Assembly (NCBI RefSeq): GCF_007997285.1
Contig: NZ_VORX01000002.1
Coordinates: forward strand, 124,001 to 188,000
Source: Gelidibacter salicanalis
GTDB lineage: Bacteria; Bacteroidota; Bacteroidia; Flavobacteriales; Flavobacteriaceae
Direction: 5' to 3'
Length of the DNA stretch: 64,000 bases
The translations under genes and the position numbers were made by a program. The notes under the pieces are model-generated. The model searched no databases, was not told the DNA's origin, and saw only the letters and a list, made by a program, of their open reading frames with translations. This document shows, piece after piece, positions 42,116-52,800 of this stretch; position 1 is the first letter of the stretch, and every line of letters starts with the position of its first letter.

Positions 42116-42818
42116 GCTTTATAAATTTTCAATATTTGGTATTGTCCTAACGCTCATCGCCTTTTTTGGTGCTTTAGCTCTAAGAGAAAAATTGAAATTT
42201 GTTCTTTTTAATCCTGTCCTGATTGCTAGTGCAGCTATTATTTTGGTCTTAGTACTGTCTGATATTAGTTTCGCTGATTATAATAAAGGCGGGAAGTATT
42301 TAAGCTTCTTTTTGAGTCCAGCAATAGTGGCACTTGGTGTGTTGTTTTTTGAGAAGTATAAGGTTATAAAACATAATATGTATCCGTTTATTATGGCGGT
42401 TTGCAGTGGTGGTATCATAAGTATCCTGTGTGTGTCTATATTAACAATTATAATGAATGCGCCTGAAGTGATTATTAAGTCTATAGTTCCATTATCCGTT
42501 ACGACACCTATCGCCATTGAAATAACGAAAATGACCTATGGTATTCCGTCTATTACAGCCGGTGTAGTGATTGCCGTAGGGATTTTCGGAAATGCCATCG
42601 GACCTGGTTTCTTAAAATTTGTTGGTATTAAAAGCAAAACGGCCATAGGCACTGCTTTAGGGACCGCAGCGCACGGTATTGGGACTGCCCGAGCTATAGA
42701 AATTGGCCCCTTGCCTGGCGCTTATAGCGGATTGGCCATGTGTGTCAACGGGGTTTTGACCACGCTAATGGCACCGCATGTGGTGGTATGGATTATAAGC
42801 TATGTTTCTAGTAGTTAG
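42108..42818 (+). CDS. lrgB: LrgB family membrane protein
   Basis: A 236-residue inner-membrane protein, partner of LrgA. Family blocks are SVTTPIAIEITKMTYG, IPSITAGVVIAVGIFGNAIGP and AAHGIGTARAIEIG. It has about six or seven hydrophobic segments. Together with LrgA it is the only inner-membrane transport candidate in the 29.7-49.6 kb sialate locus. It is followed within 25 bases by the esterase gene, so it is in the same transcript. Confidence 0.93.
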   Translation: MIELYKFSIFGIVLTLIAFFGALALREKLKFVLFNPVLIASAAIILVLVLSDISFADYNKGGKYLSFFLSPAIVALGVLFFEKYKVIKHNMYPFIMAVCSGGIISILCVSILTIIMNAPEVIIKSIVPLSVTTPIAIEITKMTYGIPSITAGVVIAVGIFGNAIGPGFLKFVGIKSKTAIGTALGTAAHGIGTARAIEIGPLPGAYSGLAMCVNGVLTTLMAPHVVVWIISYVSSS

Positions 42819-42840
42819 TAAAAATATAATAAATAGTATA

Positions 42841-44922
42841 ATGAAAGCTACATCAAAAAGTATTCACATAGTGTTTATTGCATTGTTATTCTCCTTGTCA
42901 ATGATCTCCCAAACAGTTAAAGTGGCCTGTGTAGGTGATAGTGTTACCTACGGTAGCGGTATTGATAACCGAGAAGAATACTCATATCCGCAGCAACTGC
43001 AACAGTTATTAGGAGCTGCATATGAGGTGGAAAATTTTGGATATCCAGGAGCAACCATGTTAAAAAATGGCCATAAACCCTATTGGAACACTCCAGAATT
43101 TAAGAGCTCTCAGGAATTTAATCCTGACATTGTGATTATTCATTTAGGTTTGAATGATCAAGGCAATAACAATTGGCCAAATTACAAAGGCGAATTTGAA
43201 CGGGACTATTTGGATATGATTGCGGAATATAAAAAACTGCCATCTAAACCGAAAATTTTCATTTGTAAAATGACCCCAACATTTTCGGGGCACCATTGGT
43301 TTGAAGAAGGCATGCGAGAAAGCTTTCAAGAGATTCAATCTAAAATAGAGAGCATCGCCAAAAAAGCAAATGTTGAATTTATCAATCTGCATGAACCTTT
43401 ATACAGATTCCCTGAATACTTCCCTGATAATTTACACCCAACAAACGAGGGTGCGCAAATAATTTCAGATAAAGTATACAGTGCAATTACTGGTAATTAT
43501 GGCGGACTAAAATTGCCAATCCTCTATGGCGAAAATATGGTTTTGCAACGGGATGAAACGATCAAATTTAATGGAACGGCCAATTTTAAGGATACTATTA
43601 CGGTTCATTTTAATGATGAAATCAAAAAAGTAAAGGCTGATGCTCACGGCCTTTGGAAGGTTGAATTTCCGCCTTTGCCTGCAAGTGGGCCTTATCCGTT
43701 AAAATTTGCCACAGCTTCTAAGACTGTAAATATCCAAAAAGTATATGTCGGTGAAGTTTGGCTAGCGTCCGGTCAGTCCAATATGGGTTGGAAAGTCCGT
43801 GATACGGAAAGCGCTACAACCGTTTTAAAGGATTCCACCAACCCCAATGTGTTTTTGTTTTCCATGACGGATAAAATATTGTCTGGTGTAAAATTCACTG
43901 AAGAGCAACTTCAAAAAGCAAATGCCAATGCTTATTTCGAAAATTTTGGATGGTCAGCTGCAAACTCAGAAAATCTTGAAAACTTTTCAGCAGTGGCTTA
44001 TGCTTTTGCTTATAATCTTCAGAAAAAACTAAAAGTTCCCGTGGGCATTATTAACAATGCTATCGGAGGGTCGCCCATTCAAAGTTGGATCAGTAGAGAA
44101 TCTATGGAGAAAACCCATGAAACCGTTAATTTATTAAATGATACCCGCTTAAATCCGTTGGTGGATACATGGGTTGCGGGGCGCATTGAATTAAATATGC
44201 AAGATCAGCCTAAGTCTAAAATAAAAGCCAGACATCCGTACCAGCCTACAATGTTATTTGATGCCGGAATTATGCCGATTAGAGATTATACTATCAAAGG
44301 TGTTATATGGTATCAAGGGGAATCCAATGCCGAGCATGTGACATTACATTCCAACTTATTTAAAATGTTAGTAACCGATTGGCGCAATCATTTCAACAAT
44401 CAAGAATTACCATTTTATTACGTGCAGTTGAGCAGTATAAATCGGCCCAATTGGGGAGAATTTAGAGATTCGCAACGCCGATTATTGGCTATTCCATATA
44501 CCGGAATGGCAGTCAGTATGGATGTTGGGCATGAAACGGATGTGCATCCAAAAAAGAAATGGATTGTTGGAGAGCGCCTTTCTAAAATAGCGCTTCATAA
44601 AACTTATACTATGGAGATCCCTTCCTCTGGTCCATTATTAGACTACATCAACGTCAACAAGAATAGGTTGGAAATTCATTTTAAACACGGACAAGGTTTA
44701 AAAACTATAGGAAGTGCTAAAGTGAATGATATTTATATTGCAGGGGCGGACAAAAAATTTGTTTCCGCACAATCCAAGATCCGGAATGATATCTTGTACG
44801 TTTGGTCTCCAGAAATTGAAAATCCCCGCTTTGTAAATTATGGATATACCTCTTTTTCTGATGGGAATTTAGTTAATAGCGCGGGCTTACCAGCTTCCAC
44901 GTTTTCAAATAATACCAATTAA
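42841..44922 (+). CDS. Two-domain esterase: SGNH hydrolase plus sialate O-acetylesterase
   Basis: A 693-residue exported enzyme carrying two different esterase domains. Residues ~25-220 are a GDSL/SGNH hydrolase: nucleophile Ser34 in GDSVTYG, LGLND (102-106) and D196-x2-H199 (DNLHP). Residues ~225-693 are a sialate O-acetylesterase (SASA/DUF303 type) with GQSNM (311-315) and WYQGESN. I chose ATG 42841, which gives a signal peptide (IVFIALLFSLSMISQT); an upstream in-frame ATG at 42802 overlaps lrgB. It should remove acetyl groups from sialic acids so that sialidase or NanA can act. Two chemistries on one chain may cover 9-O- and 4-O-acetyl positions. Confidence 0.9.
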   Translation: MKATSKSIHIVFIALLFSLSMISQTVKVACVGDSVTYGSGIDNREEYSYPQQLQQLLGAAYEVENFGYPGATMLKNGHKPYWNTPEFKSSQEFNPDIVIIHLGLNDQGNNNWPNYKGEFERDYLDMIAEYKKLPSKPKIFICKMTPTFSGHHWFEEGMRESFQEIQSKIESIAKKANVEFINLHEPLYRFPEYFPDNLHPTNEGAQIISDKVYSAITGNYGGLKLPILYGENMVLQRDETIKFNGTANFKDTITVHFNDEIKKVKADAHGLWKVEFPPLPASGPYPLKFATASKTVNIQKVYVGEVWLASGQSNMGWKVRDTESATTVLKDSTNPNVFLFSMTDKILSGVKFTEEQLQKANANAYFENFGWSAANSENLENFSAVAYAFAYNLQKKLKVPVGIINNAIGGSPIQSWISRESMEKTHETVNLLNDTRLNPLVDTWVAGRIELNMQDQPKSKIKARHPYQPTMLFDAGIMPIRDYTIKGVIWYQGESNAEHVTLHSNLFKMLVTDWRNHFNNQELPFYYVQLSSINRPNWGEFRDSQRRLLAIPYTGMAVSMDVGHETDVHPKKKWIVGERLSKIALHKTYTMEIPSSGPLLDYINVNKNRLEIHFKHGQGLKTIGSAKVNDIYIAGADKKFVSAQSKIRNDILYVWSPEIENPRFVNYGYTSFSDGNLVNSAGLPASTFSNNTN

Positions 44923-44937
44923 ACACTATTTATAACT

Positions 44938-46125
44938 ATGAAAATAAAGTTTCTTTTAATCGTTTTAGTATTTGGTTTCGCTACCAAAAGTATCGCACAA
45001 AAATTTGAAAATTTAGCGCCAACACCGCCCATGGGTTGGAATAGCTGGAACAGTTTTGAATGTGAAGGAGTAAATGAAACCGTTATTAAAGAAATGGCTG
45101 ATGCCATGGTTGAAAAAGGACTTAGGGCAGCTGGTTACGAATATATTGTTATTGACGATTGTTGGCAAATAGGTCGTGATGACAACGGTTATATCATTGT
45201 TGATAAGGATAAATTTCCATCAGGAATTAAAAGTTTGGCTGATTATGTTCATTCCAAAGGTTTAAAATTTGGGATCTATTCTGATGCGGGCACAAAAACC
45301 TGTGCAGGGCGTCCTGGAAGTAAAGGATTTGAAATGCAAGATGCAGAAACCTATGCCAAATGGGGGGTTGATTATTTAAAATACGATTGGTGCTTTACGG
45401 AAGGTCAAGAGGCCATAGCATCATATACTCTTATGAGAGATGCGCTATATAAAGCCGGCAGGCCTATTGTTTTTAGTTTGTGTGAATGGGGAGAAAACAA
45501 ACCATGGGAATGGGGTAAAGAAGTTGGTCATTTATGGCGTACTACTTTAGATATAGATATGAATGGTCGCTATGATGGCAATATTTGGGGCAATTTGATA
45601 GGATGGTCAGACTTGGTGGATATGCAAGTTGGCTTGGAAAAATATGCAGGTCCTGGGCATTGGAATGATCCGGATATGTTGGCTGTTGGCAACAATGACA
45701 TGCCAGAAAATGAAGCGAGAGCACATTTTAGCATGTGGAGTATGTTGGCAGCGCCGTTAATGGCTGGTAATGATTTACGAACAATGAATGCAACGGATCA
45801 GCATATTTTAACTCATAAAGGCTTATTAGAGGTTAATCAGGATGTGTTAGGAAAACAAGGATTTAAAATTGTCGATCTTGGGAATTTTGAAATTTGGCAA
45901 AAACCGCTTTCTAATGGCGACGTTGCCATTTGCTTCTTTAATCGAGACATCGCTACTAAAACCTATGAAGTAGATTGGACCAAAATCAATATAAAAGATT
46001 TTTCAGCAGAGGACGTATACCAAATTAAAGATTTGTGGGCAGATAAAATGATGGGCAATACGGGCGAAAAAATCGCAATTGAAGTACCATCACGTGACGT
46101 GATTGTCTACCGATTATCAAAATAA
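44938..46125 (+). CDS. Alpha-galactosidase, GH27
   Basis: A 395-residue exported glycosidase (signal peptide ~1-20, ending SIAQ). The N-terminal motif TPPMGWNSWNSFECEGVNE, IDDCWQ and the nucleophile Asp150 in YLKYDWC are diagnostic for GH27, as is GPGHWNDPDML. GH27 has alpha-galactosidase and alpha-N-acetylgalactosaminidase members, and these motifs do not separate the two. It follows the esterase gene by 15 bases. It could remove alpha-Gal or alpha-GalNAc caps from host glycans exposed with the sialylated ones. Confidence 0.93.
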   Translation: MKIKFLLIVLVFGFATKSIAQKFENLAPTPPMGWNSWNSFECEGVNETVIKEMADAMVEKGLRAAGYEYIVIDDCWQIGRDDNGYIIVDKDKFPSGIKSLADYVHSKGLKFGIYSDAGTKTCAGRPGSKGFEMQDAETYAKWGVDYLKYDWCFTEGQEAIASYTLMRDALYKAGRPIVFSLCEWGENKPWEWGKEVGHLWRTTLDIDMNGRYDGNIWGNLIGWSDLVDMQVGLEKYAGPGHWNDPDMLAVGNNDMPENEARAHFSMWSMLAAPLMAGNDLRTMNATDQHILTHKGLLEVNQDVLGKQGFKIVDLGNFEIWQKPLSNGDVAICFFNRDIATKTYEVDWTKINIKDFSAEDVYQIKDLWADKMMGNTGEKIAIEVPSRDVIVYRLSK

Positions 46126-46132
46126 AACACTT

Positions 46133-48445
46133 ATGAAGCTAATTAAAAATACCAAGTTTTATAATAGATTAGGTTACGTTATGGCATTGTGCTTCATGGT
46201 AACGTTCCACGGACATGCGGATGTATATCAAAACGGAGTTTTAGAGCAAAAATATCCCGTCATCCCTACGCCTCAGAAGATTCAATATGGGAAAAGTGAA
46301 CTAAGCTTTAAAGCATTCCAAATTGTCAAAACTGATTTTATTGGTGAGTCCAATCAATTAAGAGCGTTTTTTGAAAATAATGGAATTTCAGAAGGCTCGG
46401 AGGGAATAAAAATTCAAATGATTCAGGAACATATTCCTGTTCATAACGCTGACGAAGCCTATAAAATACAAATCGATTCTGAAATTAAAATCTGGGCTAC
46501 AACCGCCAAAGGCGCGTATTACGCTATAAAAACACTGCAACAAGTGTTCAGACAGCAAGGTAATTTTGGTGTTATCCCACAGTTGCAGATCACCGATTGG
46601 CCTGCGTTTAAAGTAAGAGGCTTTATGCACGATACGGGTAGAAATTTTCAATCGGTTGCCCAATTAAAAGAGCAGTTGGAAGTCTTGTCGCAATACAAGT
46701 ACAACGTGTTCCATTGGCATTTAACAGATGATCCAGGATGGCGACTTGAGAGTAAGTTGTATCCGCAGTTGCAAAACGAAGACGCGACGTCGCGAGGGAA
46801 AGGAAAGTTCTATACCCAAGACGATTTTAAAGAGATTTTGGCCTTTTGTAAAGCACGGCATATTACCGTGATTCCGGAATTCGATATTCCAGGGCATTCG
46901 CGTGCTTTTAGAAACGCGATGGGTTTTGATAACATGAGAGATGAACGGGCGCTTCCAGCGTTACTAGACTTATTTGATGAATTGATGGACTTGGCAAGCG
47001 CTGAGGAGATGCCGTACATTCATATTGGTACGGATGAAGTGAGAAACAAAGAAGAATATGTTCCAGACGGGTTTGTCAAAACCATTATGGACCGTGTAAA
47101 ATCTAAAAATAGGGAACTCATTGTTTGGAAAGAAGGTATTGAAATTGAAGAAGATTCCACTTCCATCAATCAACTTTGGGCGCAGCATACGCCACGTAAA
47201 GGACATCGTTTTATAGATTCTCGGGCCAATTACATCAATCATTTGGATCCTTTTGCGGGAATGGCGCGGTTATTTTTCCAACAGCCAACGCGGCAACCAC
47301 AAGGCGATGCTTTAGCCTTGGGCGGTATTTTAGCAGCGTGGCCGGATAATAATGTAGCTGAGGAACGCGATATTTTAATTCAAAACCCGATTTATCCTTC
47401 CATGGTATTTTATGCTGATGCGATATGGAAAGGACGCGCAGAGAATAAATTAGAGTATTGGGCAAAGTTGCCGCCAGTCGGTTCAAAGGAACTGGAAGAA
47501 TTTAAAGCGTTTGAAGACAAAGTCATCAGTCACCGAGACCTATTTTTTAAAAGAAAAGAATTTCAATACATACGTCAAACAAATTTTGAATGGAACCTTA
47601 TTGGACCCATTACAACAGATGGTGATGTAAATTTAAGTTTCCCGATTGAAGATTCTTTGATTAATTCCTACAAAATAGACGAAAAAGAATATACATGGTC
47701 TCAACCTATCGTTGGTGGGACGACCCATTTTAAGCATTTTTTCGGATTTCCAGCAATAACAACCGAACAAACAGGAACCTTTTATGCTTACACAGAAATC
47801 TATTCGCCTGACGACCGGGTACAGGATTTCTGGGTAGGATTTCAAGGTTGGTCGCGGTCTGGTGGAAGACGTGTAGGGCCATTTCCTGATCAGGGGCAAT
47901 GGCATACCACCAATCCTAAGATTTGGGTGAATGGAACAGAAATAGCACCGCCCGTTTGGAAGCAGCCTAATTTAGGTACCCGAACAGACGAAATCCCATT
48001 TATAGACGAAGATTATTTTTTTAGAGCACCCACAAAAATCGCCTTAAAAAAAGGCTGGAATAAAGTGCTGTTGAAAATTCCTCAAGATAAAAATTCATGG
48101 AAATGGATGTTCACCTGTGTGCCAATACATCTAGAAGACGGTGCGGTGAAAGAGGTGAAGGATTTAAAATTTAGAGCGGTTTTTAATACGGAGCCAAAGG
48201 TTTCCGTTACTGAATTCCCTAAAGATAATCAGCTCTATGCAAGAGATGCGATTAACAAGGCAACGATTACTGTTTCTGGAATTGCTGACAGCACCGTGGA
48301 TAGCCTCATCGTAAAAGTGCATCGCGATAAGAATGTTGTTACGAGGGAGGCTTTTAAAGCCAATGGCGCGTTTTCAATTCCCCTAGAAATTGAAGCGCTA
48401 AAGCATAATTACACCGTTGAATTGTTTCAAAAAAAAAAGGACTAG
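46133..48445 (+). CDS. Beta-N-acetylhexosaminidase, GH20 (probably the N-terminal part of a fusion)
   Basis: A 770-residue exported hexosaminidase. A signal peptide (~1-29) is followed by a GH20b-type domain and the GH20 barrel with FHWHLTDDPGWR and the catalytic pair Asp301-Glu302 (HIGTDEVRN). The ~300 residues after the barrel (from ~450) are strand-rich, probably binding or linker modules. I chose ATG 46133, as the upstream TTG is implausible. The frame ends just after an A10 run (48429-48438); one more A would read straight into the sialate-esterase domain that follows. It likely removes GlcNAc or GalNAc from trimmed glycans. Confidence 0.92.
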   Translation: MKLIKNTKFYNRLGYVMALCFMVTFHGHADVYQNGVLEQKYPVIPTPQKIQYGKSELSFKAFQIVKTDFIGESNQLRAFFENNGISEGSEGIKIQMIQEHIPVHNADEAYKIQIDSEIKIWATTAKGAYYAIKTLQQVFRQQGNFGVIPQLQITDWPAFKVRGFMHDTGRNFQSVAQLKEQLEVLSQYKYNVFHWHLTDDPGWRLESKLYPQLQNEDATSRGKGKFYTQDDFKEILAFCKARHITVIPEFDIPGHSRAFRNAMGFDNMRDERALPALLDLFDELMDLASAEEMPYIHIGTDEVRNKEEYVPDGFVKTIMDRVKSKNRELIVWKEGIEIEEDSTSINQLWAQHTPRKGHRFIDSRANYINHLDPFAGMARLFFQQPTRQPQGDALALGGILAAWPDNNVAEERDILIQNPIYPSMVFYADAIWKGRAENKLEYWAKLPPVGSKELEEFKAFEDKVISHRDLFFKRKEFQYIRQTNFEWNLIGPITTDGDVNLSFPIEDSLINSYKIDEKEYTWSQPIVGGTTHFKHFFGFPAITTEQTGTFYAYTEIYSPDDRVQDFWVGFQGWSRSGGRRVGPFPDQGQWHTTNPKIWVNGTEIAPPVWKQPNLGTRTDEIPFIDEDYFFRAPTKIALKKGWNKVLLKIPQDKNSWKWMFTCVPIHLEDGAVKEVKDLKFRAVFNTEPKVSVTEFPKDNQLYARDAINKATITVSGIADSTVDSLIVKVHRDKNVVTREAFKANGAFSIPLEIEALKHNYTVELFQKKKD
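48429..48438 (+). repeat. A10 homopolymer at the GH20/esterase junction
   Basis: Ten A residues follow TTTC. With ten, the GH20 frame stops as QKKKD-stop; with eleven, it continues as QKKKGLETLIKRATQVTAGD into the downstream esterase. Runs of nine or more A can slip during transcription or replication. Confidence 0.9.
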
Positions 48446-49632
48446 AAACACTTATTAAACGAGCGACTCAGGTCACGGCCGGTGATGTTTATGTGCTACA
48501 CGGACAATCGAATGCTTGGGCAATTGATTACGACAACGCTTATAACGATAACAATTTGCCAGCAGATGCCCAGTGGGTACGGACCATTGGGGCCATGCAT
48601 GTGTACAATAAGCCCGCTATTTATCCAGAAGCTGAAAATACTGATTGGTATTTGGCTAGTGGTAAAGCTCCGGATATTCGTGGTGGCGTGCAACTTGTAG
48701 GCAACGGCATGGTGGGTGTGTTGGGATTGAATATTGGACTGAATTTAGTGGCTTCAGAAGACATCCCTATCGCCATTATTAATGGTGCAGGCGGAGGTGG
48801 GGCCATCTCAGCGTATCAAAAAACGACACCGTACAATTTGGATGATGCCTATGGCCGTTTACAGTACCGATTGGAAGCTTCGGGTTTAAAACATAACATA
48901 AAAGCATTCATCTGGAATCAAGGAGAAAGCAATGCAGACGACACTGTCATAGCTTATAAAAGCGCATTAAATCAATTGTTTGCTGATTTTAATACGGATT
49001 TTAGCTTTGAAAAATTTTATATCATTCAAACACCACCCGGATGCGCTGCTAAAAATGGTCACCAAAATGTTAGGGAGGCACAGCGGCAGTTTGCTGCAGC
49101 GCATACTGAGGTTAAAATAATGACGCGCCATGGTTTTCCTATAAACCCAATAACTGCTGACGGTAATTATTTCTTGTCAGATGGCTGTCATTACCACGCG
49201 CATGGTTATGAGGTGTTGGCAGATTGGATTTCAAATTTGGCGCAACATGATTTTTATAACGGAAGTAAAGATTATCAAGCGCCGCAATTGGTTCGTGTTA
49301 CCAAAAGATCTGCTAAATCTATTAGCATCGAGTTTACCAAGCCGGTAACTGTGCAATCAGACTTAAAAGTTGGAGAAACCATCTATTCTGCAAAAGACAA
49401 TCTCTTCGCCATTACCTCCAAAAAAAATATAAAAATTTTAGAAATACAAACGGATTCAGAAAGCTCAAAAAAAATTATACTACAGCTTGACCGACCTCTC
49501 AAAATTGGGGAAACCTTAACTTATATTTTAGACGACAATTACACCAATACCACAACACCTTATCGAGGGCCGTGGCTTGTTGATGCACAAACCGGTGTTG
49601 GTGTTGTAGGGTTCACTTCAACGATAAAATAA
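48439..49632 (+). CDS. Sialate O-acetylesterase (SASA/DUF303) domain, out of frame with GH20
   Basis: An open frame of 398 codons with no proper start. The first possible start, GTG 48493, lies inside the nucleophile block (GDVYVLHGQSNAW), so a separate protein starting there would lack its first strand. The catalytic elements GQSN, WNQGESN and the late DGCHYHAHGYE (Asp/His) are all present. After ~250 residues a strand-rich domain completes the chain. The best reading is the C-terminal half of a GH20-esterase fusion joined through the A10 run. Alternatives are a sequencing error or a broken gene. Confidence 0.82.
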   Translation, partial: GLETLIKRATQVTAGDVYVLHGQSNAWAIDYDNAYNDNNLPADAQWVRTIGAMHVYNKPAIYPEAENTDWYLASGKAPDIRGGVQLVGNGMVGVLGLNIGLNLVASEDIPIAIINGAGGGGAISAYQKTTPYNLDDAYGRLQYRLEASGLKHNIKAFIWNQGESNADDTVIAYKSALNQLFADFNTDFSFEKFYIIQTPPGCAAKNGHQNVREAQRQFAAAHTEVKIMTRHGFPINPITADGNYFLSDGCHYHAHGYEVLADWISNLAQHDFYNGSKDYQAPQLVRVTKRSAKSISIEFTKPVTVQSDLKVGETIYSAKDNLFAITSKKNIKILEIQTDSESSKKIILQLDRPLKIGETLTYILDDNYTNTTTPYRGPWLVDAQTGVGVVGFTSTIK

Positions 49633-49835
49633 GTTTCGATTGTTAAATTATCATCCAGTGCGTTTTTTTATTAGCACATGTATAATAAATGCACTGTAAT
49701 ATTCGTATATTAATAATGCGTAAAAGTGCTATAATCTTACCAACTCCTCACTTAAAAGGTCATTAGTCGAAAATATTTACTAGTCTCTAATATTTTGCAT
49801 TCATTTAATCTGTTAAATTAAACTTAAATAATATT

Positions 49836-52800
49836 ATGACAAAAAAGGTACTTAATTTACTGTTGGTGTTAAGCGTTCTTTGCACTTATGGTATGCAAGC
49901 ACAGACAACGGTAAAAGGTGTTGTTGTTGATGCGGCGAGCAGTTTGGGACTTCCGGGAGTTAGTGTGTTGGTAAAAGGCACATCCAAGGGAGTCACTACA
50001 GATTTTGATGGTAATTATAGTATTGAAGTATCCGATGCTATGAGCACTTTACAATTTTCTTATGTTGGGTTTACCACTCAAGAAATTGCAATCAATGGTC
50101 AAAGCACGATTAATGTTTCTTTAATAGAAGACGTTAGTCAGTTGGATGAGGTGGTTGTAACCGCCCTTGGTATTAAAAGAGAACGTAAATCTTTAGGATA
50201 TGCCGTTCAAGAAGTTAAGGGAGAGGCTCTTACAGAATCGAGAGAAACTAACGTAGCCAATGCATTATCTGGTAAAATTTCAGGTATACAAGTTATTAAA
50301 GGAAGTAATGGTCCTGCTAGTTCTTCCAAAATTGTGCTTAGGGGTAATAGCTCGCTTACAGGTGATAACCAACCCTTGATTGTTGTGGATGGAATTCCTA
50401 TGGACAACTTTACAGGTGCTGATAATACGGACTTTTTTAACCCATCTCAAGATATGGGTAATGGTTTGGGCGATTTAAACCCAGATGATATTGAAACTAT
50501 GACCGTTTTAAAAGGCGCCTCGGCTGCTGCACTTTACGGTTCTCGTGCAGGTAATGGTGTCATTTTAATTACTACAAAAACTGGTAAAGCAAGAAAAGGT
50601 TTAGGAATTACATTCTCTGCAACCACTGGCTTTGAAAGATTATTTATAGAGCCTGAACTTCAAACTGATTTTGCTCAAGGTTCTGAGGGAATTTATAATA
50701 ATCAATCTCGTTTAAGCTGGGGTCCTAAAATTACAGGACAATCCGTTGAAGACTGGAAAGGTGATCAAACAACTTTAAGAGCTTATGATAATCTTGGAAA
50801 CTTCTATAAAGGCGGTTTTAATCAAACTTATAGTATTTCATTTCAACAACAATTAACTGAAGGGACGTCATTGTACAGTTCTGCTAATTATTTGGATGAT
50901 GAGAGTAATGTTCCTGGAGCAACTTTAGAAAGATTAAACTTAACTACAAGAGCAGTTTCAAAATTTGGTGAAAATAAAAAATGGACTACGGATGTAAAAG
51001 TTCAATATATCAACACAAAAGCAGGAAACAGACCTTTAAACGGTAGTAATAATAATAATGCTTTCGGAACAATTGCGCAATTACCAGTATCACTAGACGT
51101 GTCACAATTTGAAAACACTACGGATGAATTTGGTAAAATGAGATGGTTCGTTCCTGAAAATGCTGAAAACCCATATTGGTCTGCCAAAAACAGGTTGAGT
51201 TCTGATGCAAGAGATCGTTTTTTGTTAAACGGGTCTATTAAATATGATATAACGGATTGGTTGAGTACTGAAGTAAAAGCTGGTGCCGATTTATATACCA
51301 CTACTAACGAATCTAAATTGTACTCTGGTAGCCCAGGAAACAATACAGGTAGATATAGTTTTGGTAAAGACTCTTTTATAGAGAAAAACTTTAGTGTTTT
51401 GGTAATGGCTAGTCAAGATGATATTATTGGAAAGTTTGGTGGCTCAGCAACTCTAGGTGGAAATATTATGGGAAGAACTTCCAACAATATTAGTGGAAGC
51501 TCTGGAGAACTTGTGGTGCCTAATTTATTCTCATTGAATAATGGTGTCAATGCTGCAAGTGTTGGCCAAGGTTCTAGCGAAAGAAGAACAAATTCTATTT
51601 ATGGAACATTCCAAATTAACTATGACGGATTCTTATTTGTAGATTTTACAGGTCGTAATGACTGGTCTTCTACATTGAGTAAAGAAAACAGATCCTTCTT
51701 TTATCCATCTATCAGCACATCATTCGTGTTTACTGAGATGTTAACAAAATCTGGTTCAGAATTACCAGGATGGCTAACTTTTGGTAAAATAAGAGCGTCT
51801 TATGCAACTGTAGGTAATGACCTTCCTCCGTACCAACTTTATAACAGTTATTTCATTGGTAATGATGCTAATGGGAATACTACAGCAGGTACCAACAACG
51901 TTCTTTTTAATCCTGATTTAAAAAGTGAGTTGATTAAATCTCAAGAAATTGGTTTTGAAGGTCGTTTTTTCAAAAACCGTTTAGGTTTGGATTTTGCATG
52001 GTACAAATCTAATGCTACCAACCAATTAATTCCTTTGCCGTTAGATCCATTAAGTGGGTATTCTGCCAAGATGGTTAATGCTGGGGATGTTCAAAACACT
52101 GGTATTGAATTAACTTTGAATGGAAGAATATTTGACAACTCAGAAGGTTTTAGCTGGGATGCAATTCTTAACTATTCCACAAATAAAAACACCATTGAAA
52201 GTTTAGCTGATGAGGTTACTCAATATAGATTAGGTGGTTATGATAACTTAGCTGTATTAGCAATTGAAAAAGGCGGTTACGGTGAAATTTGGGGAACAAA
52301 ATTCTCAAGAGTACAAGATGAAACCAGTCCTAATTTCGGAAAAATAATTGTTGACGGCAATGGATTACCAACCGCATCTAGCGAGAAATTTAAATTAGGG
52401 AATCAACAACCTGATGCGATGATTGGTTTTACAAACAACTTTACGTATAAAAATCTGTCTTTCGGATTTATGATTGATGCACGTCTTGGAGGCGAGATAT
52501 TCTCTGGTTCCAACCTTGCGCTTCAAGAATCAGGTAATGCTGCTGTAACTGTTGTTAACGGTGAAAGAGCGGATATTATAGTTGATGGTGTGGTAAGTGA
52601 TGGTAGTGGTGGTTTTGTAGAAAATACTACAGGTGTTTCTCCGCAACTTTATTGGACAGCAATCACTAACAGATCTGGAAACTTAGGAATTAATGAGGCT
52701 AATATTTTTGATGCGACAAACGTGAGATTGCGAAATGTAAACCTTAAATATACGATTCCATCCACATGGTTAGGAAATTCAGGCATTCAAAACTTGAAAG

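Noticed and set aside
41750-42818. Toxin-antitoxin or lysis module (holin/antiholin)
   Set aside because: The LrgAB name suggests this, but no murein hydrolase or LytSR pair is adjacent and the pair is embedded in the sialate operon.
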